Shown here in pieces: positions 9,990-17,190 of a stretch of 64,000 bases of DNA. The stretch is from the NCBI RefSeq assembly GCF_014641695.1, contig NZ_BMIF01000004.1:62001-126000 (forward strand). Reading direction: 5' to 3'. This DNA is from Nitratireductor aestuarii (lineage in GTDB: Bacteria > Pseudomonadota > Alphaproteobacteria > Rhizobiales > Rhizobiaceae). The position numbers and the translations under genes were made by a program. The first letter of the stretch is position 1. Every line of letters begins with the position of its first letter. The notes beneath the pieces were generated by a model that did no database searches, was not told where the DNA came from, and worked only from the letters and a program-made list of their open reading frames with translations.

Positions 9990-10448
9990 ATGAACCCACC
10001 AGCTTTAAGACCGCTCTGCCAGATCCGCGCCGATCTCGGCACTCCCATGGAGCGAGGAAGCGGCAAGGGCGCGCGCTGGCGCACCATCCCGATCATCGGC
10101 GGGACAGTCGAGGGCGAGCGGCTTTCCGGGACTGTGATGAATCTCGGCGCCGACTGGCAGACGGTGCACGAGGACGGCTACGCCGAACTCGATACGCGCT
10201 ACGCGATCGAAACGCATGACGGCGCGATCGTGGACGTGCGCAACTTCGGCATCCGGCACGGACCGGAAGAGGTGCTGGCGCGCATAGCGGCGGGCGAAAC
10301 GGTCGATCCTGCGCTCTACTACATGCGCACCCACCCGCGACTGCACAGCGGCGACCCGCGCTATCAGTGGCTCAACCGCACCATCTTCATCGGCACCGGT
10401 CAGCGCCTGGCCAACAGCGTGCTGATCGAGATTTTCGAAGTGCTGTGA
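9990..10448 (+). CDS. DUF3237 domain-containing protein
   Basis: A 152-residue cytosolic protein matching the DUF3237 pattern. It has a repeated beta-strand layout with ETHDGAIVDVRNFGIRHG in the centre and a C-terminal LNRTIFIGTGQR stretch. Members often lie in aromatic or organic-acid catabolic clusters, but I know of no established activity. It is the last gene of the TRAP operon, 4 bp after dctM, so it probably acts on the imported compound or an early product. No signal peptide or membrane segment is visible. Confidence 0.75.
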   Translation: MNPPALRPLCQIRADLGTPMERGSGKGARWRTIPIIGGTVEGERLSGTVMNLGADWQTVHEDGYAELDTRYAIETHDGAIVDVRNFGIRHGPEEVLARIAAGETVDPALYYMRTHPRLHSGDPRYQWLNRTIFIGTGQRLANSVLIEIFEVL

Positions 10449-10449
10449 G

Positions 10450-10472
10450 GGCGGCGGCATTTCCGCCGCCTC
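10450..10472. terminator. Hairpin between convergent genes
   Basis: A GC-rich stem of GGCGGCGG and CCGCCGCC with a short loop lies between the convergent DUF3237 and aldehyde dehydrogenase genes. There is no clear T-run on either strand, so terminator function is plausible but weakly supported. Confidence 0.4.
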
Positions 10473-10482
10473 ACCAATTTAC

Positions 10483-11943
10483 CTACGCCAGGTGGATCGT
10501 CTTGGTCTCGATGTAGTTCTCGAGGCCCTCGGGTCCGCCTTCCCGGCCCATGCCCGACTGCTTGTAGCCGCCGAAGGGATGCTTCGGGTCAACGATCATT
10601 GCGTTAACCGTCACGCTGCCGGTCCGCATGCGGCGCGCCACACGATAGCCGCGCTCCACGTCCGCGCTGAAGACTGCGCCACTCAGGCCGTATACCGTGT
10701 CATTCGCCTTGCGGACGGCGTCATCCTCATCCTTGTAGGTGATGACGGACACGACCGGCCCGAAGATCTCCTCCTGGAAGATCTTCATGTGCGGTTCGAC
10801 ATCGGTGAAGACCGTCGGTTCGATGAAATAGCCCCGGTCGATGCCCGCCGGACGGCCGCCGCCGCAGGCGATCCTGGCGCCTTCCTGACGGCCTGCCTGG
10901 ATATAGCCTTCCACGCGGCGCAGCTGGCGCTCCATCGTAAGCGGGCCCATCTGCGTCTCGGGGCTGAACGGGTCGCCAACCTTGATCTGCGAGACCGCGC
11001 CCAGGAACATGTCGAGGAATTCCTGTTTACGCCTTTCGGGCACGAGGATGCGCGTCAGCGAGAAGCAAACCTGCCCGGTGATTGGCATCGAGTAAATCAT
11101 CAGCCACGGCAGTGCTTTGGCGAAATCCGCATCGTCCAGCAGGACCGCGGCAGACTTTCCGCCAAGCTCCAGACTGACGCGCGCAAGCCGTTCCGAGCAG
11201 ACGGCAGCGATGTGCTTACCGGCAGCCGTACTGCCCGTGAAGGCCACCTTGTCGATGCCCTTGTGGCGGACAAGATAGTCGCCGCTTTCGCGACCGGCCG
11301 GGACGAGGTTGAAGACGCCCTTCGGAATGCCGGCCTTCTCGATGCATTCGGCGAGGATGTAGGCTTCCAGCGGCGTCTCGGGCGAAGGCTTTGCCACCAT
11401 GGTGCAGCCCGCGGCCAGCGCGGCCGAGACCTTGTAGGAAAGCAGCACGAGCGGCGCGTTCCATGGCGTGATCGCCGCGCAGACGCCGACCGGCTCCTTG
11501 ACCACGCGCACCTTGCCGCCATCATCGCGGCTGCGCTCATCGACGAACGGGTAGGTTTCGGCGAGATCGGCATAGTAGTTGAAGAGCGTGGGGTTCTGCC
11601 CGACGAGCTTCTTCGTCAGCATGATGGGTGCGCCGACCTGCAGCGTCCAGGCGCCGGCGATATCATCCAACCGCTCCTCCAGAAGCGACGCAACCTTGCG
11701 GAGATAGCCTGCGCGTTCAGCCGAGCTCATGCGGGGCCACGGACCATTGTCGAAGGCTTCGCGGGCGGCGGCGACCGCGGCTTCCATGTCCGCCTCACTT
11801 GCCTCCGGGTAGCTGAAGAGCAGCTCTTCCGTGACCGGAGAGACCACGTCGAGGGTCTTGCCCGATTTCGGGGCGACCCATTCCCCATTGATGAAGAACC
11901 TGTCCGGCGCCTTCGGCGCGACGTCCCTGGCAACCACGTTCAT
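10483..11943 (-). CDS. Aldehyde dehydrogenase family protein
   Basis: A 486-residue NAD(P)-dependent aldehyde dehydrogenase. The Rossmann motif GSTAAGK, the catalytic-glutamate region LELGGKS and the catalytic cysteine in GQVC are all present, and the length is typical. Start ATG 11943 follows GGAGGAGG; an upstream in-frame ATG at 12051 would add a low-complexity leader. The GntR regulator gene ends 109 bp upstream on the same strand. In this setting it would oxidise the aldehyde released by the TPP enzyme (inference); related enzymes act on betaine aldehyde, vanillin or benzaldehyde. Confidence 0.9.
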   Translation of the reverse strand: MNVVARDVAPKAPDRFFINGEWVAPKSGKTLDVVSPVTEELLFSYPEASEADMEAAVAAAREAFDNGPWPRMSSAERAGYLRKVASLLEERLDDIAGAWTLQVGAPIMLTKKLVGQNPTLFNYYADLAETYPFVDERSRDDGGKVRVVKEPVGVCAAITPWNAPLVLLSYKVSAALAAGCTMVAKPSPETPLEAYILAECIEKAGIPKGVFNLVPAGRESGDYLVRHKGIDKVAFTGSTAAGKHIAAVCSERLARVSLELGGKSAAVLLDDADFAKALPWLMIYSMPITGQVCFSLTRILVPERRKQEFLDMFLGAVSQIKVGDPFSPETQMGPLTMERQLRRVEGYIQAGRQEGARIACGGGRPAGIDRGYFIEPTVFTDVEPHMKIFQEEIFGPVVSVITYKDEDDAVRKANDTVYGLSGAVFSADVERGYRVARRMRTGSVTVNAMIVDPKHPFGGYKQSGMGREGGPEGLENYIETKTIHLA

Positions 11944-12052
11944 GTCCGTCCTCCTCCAAAAGACTTTTTGCCGTCGATAGCGACGGCCAGTGTCATACGG
12001 CTCAGGCTGCCCGGCTCCTCCTCCGGTTGCGCAGCCCAGCCCCCTCAACACC

Positions 12053-12778
12053 CTAAGTTACAAGCGCCAGCCCAGGCAACTGCTTCATCAGGCTGCTGTC
12101 TTCCTTCAGCGCGTGCTCAAGATTGCTGCGCGTCAGGTTTGCATGGTCGCGCGCCAGTGCCTCCGCCCGCGTTCCTTCCCGCTTCGCTATGGCTTGGACG
12201 ATGGCCCGGTGGTGTTCATGCGCCATACGCAGCGAATGATGCAGGAAGTCCGCCCGCTCCTGCAGGAAGGCTGACGGCGAGGCGAACGGCAGGCGCGCCG
12301 TGCGCTCCACCTCGCGCTTCACCATAGGACTGCCGCAGAGGCCGGCGAGCGCTTCATGAAAGGCTGCATTCAGTTCGCGGTAGCGGTCGAAATCAACATC
12401 GTTCCAGCCGGGACCGAAACAGGCGTCAAGCTGCTCAACGAGCGACTGGATGTGCGCCATGTCCGCCGGTGCAACGCCACGTTCAGCGGCAAGGCGAGCC
12501 GCCGTGCCCTCCATGACCCCCCGCAGCTCGATCGCATCCACCACATCGGCAAAGCTGAAGGTGCGCACCACGAAGCCGCCGCTGTTGACACGCTCCAACA
12601 GACCCTCTTCCGACAGGCGCAGAAGCGCCTCGCGCACAGGCGTACGCGAGATGTTGAGCATCTCCGTCAGCGGAACCTCGAACAGCCGCATGCCGGCAGC
12701 CAGTTCGCCGCTCAGGATCTTTTTCCTCAGCTCCGTCAAGGCGCGCATGGCGTGCGTTTTGCCGGTGTTCTGTTCCAT
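12053..12778 (-). CDS. GntR-family (FadR/FCD type) transcriptional regulator
   Basis: A 241-residue repressor-like protein. The N-terminal winged helix includes ISRTPVREALLRL, characteristic of GntR. The C-terminal all-helical FCD domain has spaced Asp/His residues that in this family bind a metal and an organic-acid effector. It is the only regulator in the hydroxy-acid region and is divergent from the dehalogenase gene. GTATAC-containing imperfect palindromes lie 30 bp upstream and near the TRAP promoter, so autoregulation and control of the TRAP/TPP operons are likely (inference). Confidence 0.88.
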   Translation of the reverse strand: MEQNTGKTHAMRALTELRKKILSGELAAGMRLFEVPLTEMLNISRTPVREALLRLSEEGLLERVNSGGFVVRTFSFADVVDAIELRGVMEGTAARLAAERGVAPADMAHIQSLVEQLDACFGPGWNDVDFDRYRELNAAFHEALAGLCGSPMVKREVERTARLPFASPSAFLQERADFLHHSLRMAHEHHRAIVQAIAKREGTRAEALARDHANLTRSNLEHALKEDSSLMKQLPGLALVT

Positions 12779-12806
12779 GGATCAACTGCCCTTCTACGAT
12801 GCTCCA

Positions 12807-12816
12807 AGTATACACT
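12807..12816. promoter_or_regulatory. Candidate GntR operator (AGTATACACT)
   Basis: A near-palindrome around GTATAC, 29 bp upstream of the GntR start. It shares the 8-mer GTATACAC with the sequence at the dctP start. Candidate autoregulatory site only. Confidence 0.3.
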
Positions 12817-13036
12817 CAGCAGCCGGGGAAGCAATTTCATTTCGGCGACTTGATCCGCAACACCAACAGCAATTTCAACTAATTATAAGCGGTCAGTCCG
12901 TTGATACTTGTCGGAGAAGCAACTTCCTGTGAGGACGAGCTGTACACATGGAGGCTAATTCAGCGTCTTTGCTTCGACGGCACCCGCAAATGCTGTAACC
13001 TCGCAGATGAATCAGACGCGTTGGTGAGGAGTGACG

Positions 13037-13909
13037 ATGCCCCTGTTCCCCGGCTTCAGCGAAGTGGATATCGAAACCGAGGGCGTGCGGGTTCACGCCC
13101 GTGTCGGCGGCAGCGGCGAGCCGCTGCTGTTGCTGCACGGTTATCCTCAGACCCATGCGATGTGGCATCCGATCGCCGCAGAACTCGCCCGAACCTACAC
13201 CGTTGTGGCCGCTGACCTGCGCGGTTATGGCGAATCCGTCGCGCATGAGAAGGACTTTACCTTCCGCGCCATGGCCCGAGACCAGGTGCGGCTAATGGAG
13301 CAACTGGGGCACAAGCAATTCCATGTCGTCTCGCATGACCGGGGTGCGCGGACTGCGCACAGGATGGTGCTCGACCATCCCGCGAGCGTTAAGTCCCTCG
13401 TTCTGCTCGACATCCTGCCAACGGTGGAAGTCTGGCGGCTGATGGATGCCTGGCTCGCACGGAAATACTACCACTGGACCTTCCTGGCGCATCCAAGCGA
13501 CATGCCCCAAAGGCTGCTCAACAGCGAACCGCTGACATATCTGCGCGCCACACTTGCAGGACTTGGCGGGCTCAACATCTTTGCGCCGGAAGCAATGGCC
13601 GAATACGAGCGGGCAGCGCAGAAGCCCAGTGTCGTCGAGGCCTGGTGCGGCGACTATCTGGCCGGCGCGACAACCGATCTCGATCATGATCGCGCCGACG
13701 TTGGCAGCATCAGCGATATTCCCTGCCTCGTACTCTGGGGAGACAAGGGCGTCGTGGGAAAGCAGGTCAATCCTCTGGAAACCTGGCGGCAATGGTTCGC
13801 AAATGTGAGCGGCCATGCGCTCGACACCGGGCATTTTCTGGTGGAAGAGAAGCCGGAAGAGGTTTTGGAAGCCGTGCGGCAGCACCTTGCGGCTGCAACA
13901 GCAGGCTGA
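13037..13909 (+). CDS. Alpha/beta hydrolase, fluoroacetate/haloacetate dehalogenase type
   Basis: A 290-residue alpha/beta hydrolase that hydrolyses a carbon-halogen bond of a haloacetate if the assignment holds. The nucleophile Asp101 lies in SHDRGARTAHR with Arg102 and Arg105 placed to bind the carboxylate. YHW supplies His146 and Trp147 and DYLAG supplies Tyr207, the halide-pocket residues. His266 in TGHFL is the catalytic base. This set mirrors the residues known in the Rhodopseudomonas fluoroacetate dehalogenase. ATG 13037 is preferred over GTG 13031 because GAGGA ends 6 bp before it. The gene is monocistronic and divergent from GntR. A related epoxide hydrolase is less likely given the HW pair. 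Confidence 0.8.
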   Translation: MPLFPGFSEVDIETEGVRVHARVGGSGEPLLLLHGYPQTHAMWHPIAAELARTYTVVAADLRGYGESVAHEKDFTFRAMARDQVRLMEQLGHKQFHVVSHDRGARTAHRMVLDHPASVKSLVLLDILPTVEVWRLMDAWLARKYYHWTFLAHPSDMPQRLLNSEPLTYLRATLAGLGGLNIFAPEAMAEYERAAQKPSVVEAWCGDYLAGATTDLDHDRADVGSISDIPCLVLWGDKGVVGKQVNPLETWRQWFANVSGHALDTGHFLVEEKPEEVLEAVRQHLAAATAG

Positions 13910-13964
13910 CCGGCAGAAGCGGAGCTCCCTACACGAAAGCCGCAGAGACCCGCCAGACGAACTC

Positions 13965-13980
13965 TAGTCTGTTAGGACGA
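13965..13980. promoter_or_regulatory. Steroid-island operator, site 1
   Basis: TAGTCTGTTAGGACGA, one of ten copies of the TMGTCYNNNNRGACGA palindrome. It lies 112 bp before the LIV binding-protein gene and would control that transport operon. Confidence 0.65.
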
Positions 13981-14020
13981 TGCTCCAAAACCCCTCCCGA
14001 GTGAAGCTTTTGAAAGCCCG

Positions 14021-14035
14021 GTTCCCAATGGGAAC
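14021..14035. promoter_or_regulatory. Perfect inverted repeat GTTCCC-AAT-GGGAAC
   Basis: A perfect 6+3+6 palindrome between operator site 1 and the start of the binding-protein gene. It may be a second protein-binding site or an mRNA-leader hairpin. I found no second copy of it. Confidence 0.4.
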
Positions 14036-14092
14036 GTGCGAAAACAAGAGACACCAGGATAGGCCAACAGGTCTTATCGGGAGGGAAAAAGG

Positions 14093-15298
14093 ATGGGAAA
14101 GAAACTTTTCGCAACCACCGCACTTGCTCTGCTGACGCTGGCTGCACCCGCGCTTGCAGCTGACGGCGTGATCAAGATCGGCGTGCTGAACGACCAGAGC
14201 ACGTCTTTCTCGGCGCTCGGCGGTTCCGAGGTCGTGACTGCAACCGAGCTCGCCGTGAAGGATTACGGTGGCGAGGCGCTCGGCAAGAAGATCGAGATCA
14301 TCTCCGCCGACCACCAGAACAAGCCGGAAGTCGGTCTCTCCATTGCGCGCCAGTGGATCGAGCAGGAGAACGTCGACGCCATCGTCGACATGGCGAACTC
14401 CGCGATCGCGCTCGGCGTCAACACGCTGATCGGCGAGAACAAGCGCGTTGGCCTCTTCGTTTCTCCGCTGACCGATCGTCCTACCGAAGCTGACTGCAAC
14501 GGCTACGTCACCAGCTGGGCCTACGACGCCTACTCCACCTTCACCAGCCCGGTTAAGGCACTGTCGGCTGACGGCGTGAAGAAGTTCTTCATCCTGTCGC
14601 CGGACTACGAAGCCGGCAAGGTTCAGGAAGCCACCGTCGAGGACGCGATCAACGCTTCTGGCGGTGAGGTCATGGGCAAGGTTCGCGCTCCGCTCGGCAC
14701 CACCGACTTCTCGTCCTACCTCCTTCAGGCGCAGTCCTCCGGCGCTGAGGCTCTCATCCTCAACGTCAACGGCCCGGAACTGGTCAACGCCATGAAGCAG
14801 GCGCAGGAATTCGGCCTCAAGGATCAGGGCATCCGTCTCGCTGCAGGCATCCTGCACCAGTCCGACGTTCGCGCGATCGGCGTTGAGGCACTGCAGGGCG
14901 TGCAGGTTGCTGTTCCGTGGTTCTGGAACCTCGACGACAACTCCCGCAAGTTCGGCGAAGACATGAAGGCGATCACCGGCAAGATGCCCGGCTGGGTTGC
15001 CGCAGGCGCCTACTCTGCCGTCTCGACCTACCTGAAGGCTGTAGACCAGGCTGGCACCGACGATGCCGACAAGGTTCTTGAAGCCATCCGCGGCATGGAG
15101 ATCAACGACATGTTCGCGCACAACGCGAAGCTGTTCCCGAACGGCCGTCTGATCCACGACATGTTCCTCGCCGAGGTCAAGGCTCCGGCTGATGTCAAGG
15201 AAGGCGAGGACTACTTCAACCTCGTCGCGACTGTTCCGGCCACGGAAGCCTTCAAGCCGCTGTCCGAGACCGCATGCCCGCTGGTCAACAAGAGCTAA
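14093..15298 (+). CDS. ABC transporter substrate-binding protein, branched-chain amino acid (LIV) type
   Basis: A 401-residue periplasmic binding protein of the LivJ/LivK-like family. A clear signal peptide of about 22 residues ends APALAA before DGVIKIGVLNDQS. The family fold is shown by the paired stretches IGVLNDQS and FILSPDYEAG. RBS GGGAGGG lies before the ATG. It starts an operon with the ATPases and a fused permease. Members of this family import aromatic acids and other carboxylates as well as amino acids. Placement under the steroid-island operator suggests a steroid-derived acid or side-chain product (inference). Confidence 0.92.
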   Translation: MGKKLFATTALALLTLAAPALAADGVIKIGVLNDQSTSFSALGGSEVVTATELAVKDYGGEALGKKIEIISADHQNKPEVGLSIARQWIEQENVDAIVDMANSAIALGVNTLIGENKRVGLFVSPLTDRPTEADCNGYVTSWAYDAYSTFTSPVKALSADGVKKFFILSPDYEAGKVQEATVEDAINASGGEVMGKVRAPLGTTDFSSYLLQAQSSGAEALILNVNGPELVNAMKQAQEFGLKDQGIRLAAGILHQSDVRAIGVEALQGVQVAVPWFWNLDDNSRKFGEDMKAITGKMPGWVAAGAYSAVSTYLKAVDQAGTDDADKVLEAIRGMEINDMFAHNAKLFPNGRLIHDMFLAEVKAPADVKEGEDYFNLVATVPATEAFKPLSETACPLVNKS

Positions 15299-15325
15299 GG
15301 GCAAGCCCGTTTAGTCAATAATGCA

Positions 15326-15362
15326 GAGGCAGCGCCAGGCCACACGGCTTCGGCGCTGCCTC
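15326..15362 (+). promoter_or_regulatory. Hairpin after the binding-protein gene
   Basis: GAGGCAGCGCC and GGCGCTGCCTC form a perfect 11-bp stem with a 15-base loop, 27 bp after the stop codon. There is no U-run. Such hairpins commonly raise the mRNA level of the binding protein relative to the downstream transporter genes. Confidence 0.6.
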
Positions 15363-15405
15363 CGCCCATCCTCACAGATCGGTGCAAACCAGGTCGGGGC
15401 GAGCC

Positions 15406-15717
15406 ATGCGCGGTTATATGATTTTTGAGATTGAGATCACGGATCAGGACGCCTGGGAAGAATACCGCAGGAAGGCTGGCCCGATGATGGCCGCCGCGGG
15501 CGGGAAGTTCCTGTTTGCGAGCCAGACGATCGAGCCTCTGGAGGGCGGCTGGAACCCTCCATCGATCTCCGTGGTGGAGTTTCCAAGCTTTGAGGCGGCA
15601 CACGAATTCTACCATTCCGAAGCCTACAAGGAGATGATCGCCCTGCGCCAACGTGCAAGCCGCGGCCGAGGCATCCTCGTGGGCAGCAATCCACTTCCGG
15701 AGCCAACTACATCATGA
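15406..15717 (+). CDS. DUF1330 domain-containing protein
   Basis: A 103-residue protein of the DUF1330 (dimeric alpha-beta barrel) family. It shows the typical N-terminal RGYMIFEIEITD, a central SVVEFPSFEAAHEFYHS and a helical end. The reaction is unknown for the family; many members lie in catabolic operons. It sits between the binding-protein gene and the ATPase gene and overlaps the latter by 4 bp (ATGA at 15714), so it is co-expressed with the LIV transporter. The ATG at 15406 is chosen over an upstream in-frame start that would overlap the hairpin loop region. Confidence 0.8.
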   Translation: MRGYMIFEIEITDQDAWEEYRRKAGPMMAAAGGKFLFASQTIEPLEGGWNPPSISVVEFPSFEAAHEFYHSEAYKEMIALRQRASRGRGILVGSNPLPEPTTS

Positions 15718-16481
15718 ACACGGTGCCCGAAGACTACATCATCGAAGCCCAAGGGCTATCCAAGCACTTCCACGGATTTGCCGCGGTACAGGACGTCAAT
15801 CTCAAGATCCGCCGGCATTCCATCCACGCTCTGATCGGGCCGAACGGCGCCGGAAAGACCACTGTCTTCAACCTGCTGACCAAGTTTCTCCAGCCGACTG
15901 CCGGAACGATCCGCTTCAATGGCAGGGATATCACGAACGTGAAGCCCGCCGAGATCGCCCGGCAGGGGCTCGTCCGCTCATTCCAGATTTCGGCCGTCTT
16001 TCCGCGCATGACCGTGCGCGAGAACGTACGCATCGCGCTGCAGCGCAAGCTCGGCACGGCCTATCATTTCTGGAAAAGCGTGAGCACGCTCTCCGTACTG
16101 GACGACCGCGTCGACGAGTTGCTCGACTCCGTCGGCCTCCGTTCCTTCGCCGACTATAGCGCAGCCGAGCTCCCCTATGGCCGCAAGCGCGTGCTGGAGC
16201 TGGCCACGACGCTGGCGCTCGAACCCGAAATGCTGCTGCTCGACGAGCCCACCTCCGGCCTCGGCCATGAAGACGTGGACCGCGTGGCCGCACTCATCCG
16301 CAAGGTTTCCGCCAACCGCACCGTGCTGATGGTGGAACACAATCTCTCGGTCGTCTCGTCGCTTTCCGATCGGATCACGGTGCTCGCCGCCGGCCGCATC
16401 CTCGCCGAAGGCAATTACGAGACCGTTTCGCGCGATCCGCGCGTGATCGAGGCATATATCGGGGGTACCGATGACGAATAA
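15714..16481 (+). CDS. LIV-type ABC transporter ATP-binding protein (LivG-like)
   Basis: A 255-residue ABC ATPase. Walker A is GPNGAGKTT, the signature is LPYGRKRVLEL (the LPYG form typical of LivG) and Walker B is MLLLDEPTSGLG, with the switch histidine in MVEHNLS. It pairs with the next ATPase to drive the fused permease. The start overlaps DUF1330 by 4 bp and the end overlaps the next gene by 11 bp. Confidence 0.92.
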   Translation: MNTVPEDYIIEAQGLSKHFHGFAAVQDVNLKIRRHSIHALIGPNGAGKTTVFNLLTKFLQPTAGTIRFNGRDITNVKPAEIARQGLVRSFQISAVFPRMTVRENVRIALQRKLGTAYHFWKSVSTLSVLDDRVDELLDSVGLRSFADYSAAELPYGRKRVLELATTLALEPEMLLLDEPTSGLGHEDVDRVAALIRKVSANRTVLMVEHNLSVVSSLSDRITVLAAGRILAEGNYETVSRDPRVIEAYIGGTDDE

Positions 16482-17184
16482 CAATACTCCCCTGCTGGAA
16501 CTGAAGGATCTCCACGCCTGGTACGGGGAAAGCAAGGCTCTGCACGGCGTGAACTTCGGCATCCGCGAGGGTGAGGTTCTGACGCTGCTCGGACGCAACG
16601 GCGCGGGCAAGACGACGACGCTCCGCTGCATCATGGGTCTTCTGCGCCGCAAGACCGGTCAGATTCTGCTCAGCGGCGAGGACGTCACCAACCAGAATCC
16701 GGAAGGAATTGCCCAGCGCGGCATCGCCTATTGCCCGGAGGAGCGCGGCATCTTCTCCAGCCTCAACGTGGCCGAGAACTTCTACCTGCCACCGGTCATT
16801 GCACCGGGCGGCATGAAGGACGAAGAAATCTTCGAGCTCTTCCCCAACATCAAGCGTCGCTGGACCAGCCAGGGCACCAAGCTTTCAGGCGGTGAGCAGC
16901 AGATGCTGGCGATTGGCCGCATCCTGCGCACCGGCGCCAAGGTGCTGCTGCTGGATGAACCGACCGAAGGCCTTGCACCGGTGATCATCAAGCAGATCGC
17001 CACGGTCATCAGGGCGCTCAAGGCACGTGGCTTCACCATCATCCTGGTGGAACAGAACTTCCGGTTCGCCTCCAAGCTTGCCGACCGCTACTGCATCGTG
17101 GAGCACGGGCGCGTGGTGGAGACCTTCAGCCATGGTGAACTGGCTGACAATACCAAGAAAATTGAGGCCTACCTGGGAGTTTGA
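16471..17184 (+). CDS. LIV-type ABC transporter ATP-binding protein (LivF-like)
   Basis: A 237-residue ABC ATPase. Walker A is GRNGAGKTT, the signature is LSGGEQQML and Walker B is VLLLDEPTEGLAP, followed by LVEQNF. The shorter length and signature are typical of LivF. It completes the ATPase heterodimer with the preceding gene; the permease begins 6 bp after the stop. Confidence 0.92.
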   Translation: MTNNNTPLLELKDLHAWYGESKALHGVNFGIREGEVLTLLGRNGAGKTTTLRCIMGLLRRKTGQILLSGEDVTNQNPEGIAQRGIAYCPEERGIFSSLNVAENFYLPPVIAPGGMKDEEIFELFPNIKRRWTSQGTKLSGGEQQMLAIGRILRTGAKVLLLDEPTEGLAPVIIKQIATVIRALKARGFTIILVEQNFRFASKLADRYCIVEHGRVVETFSHGELADNTKKIEAYLGV

Positions 17185-17190
17185 TGCATC

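Noticed and set aside
10492-12327. 611-codon frame opposite the aldehyde dehydrogenase and GntR genes
   Set aside because: It spans two real genes and their gap in antisense and is rich in His, Arg and Asp without any domain pattern.
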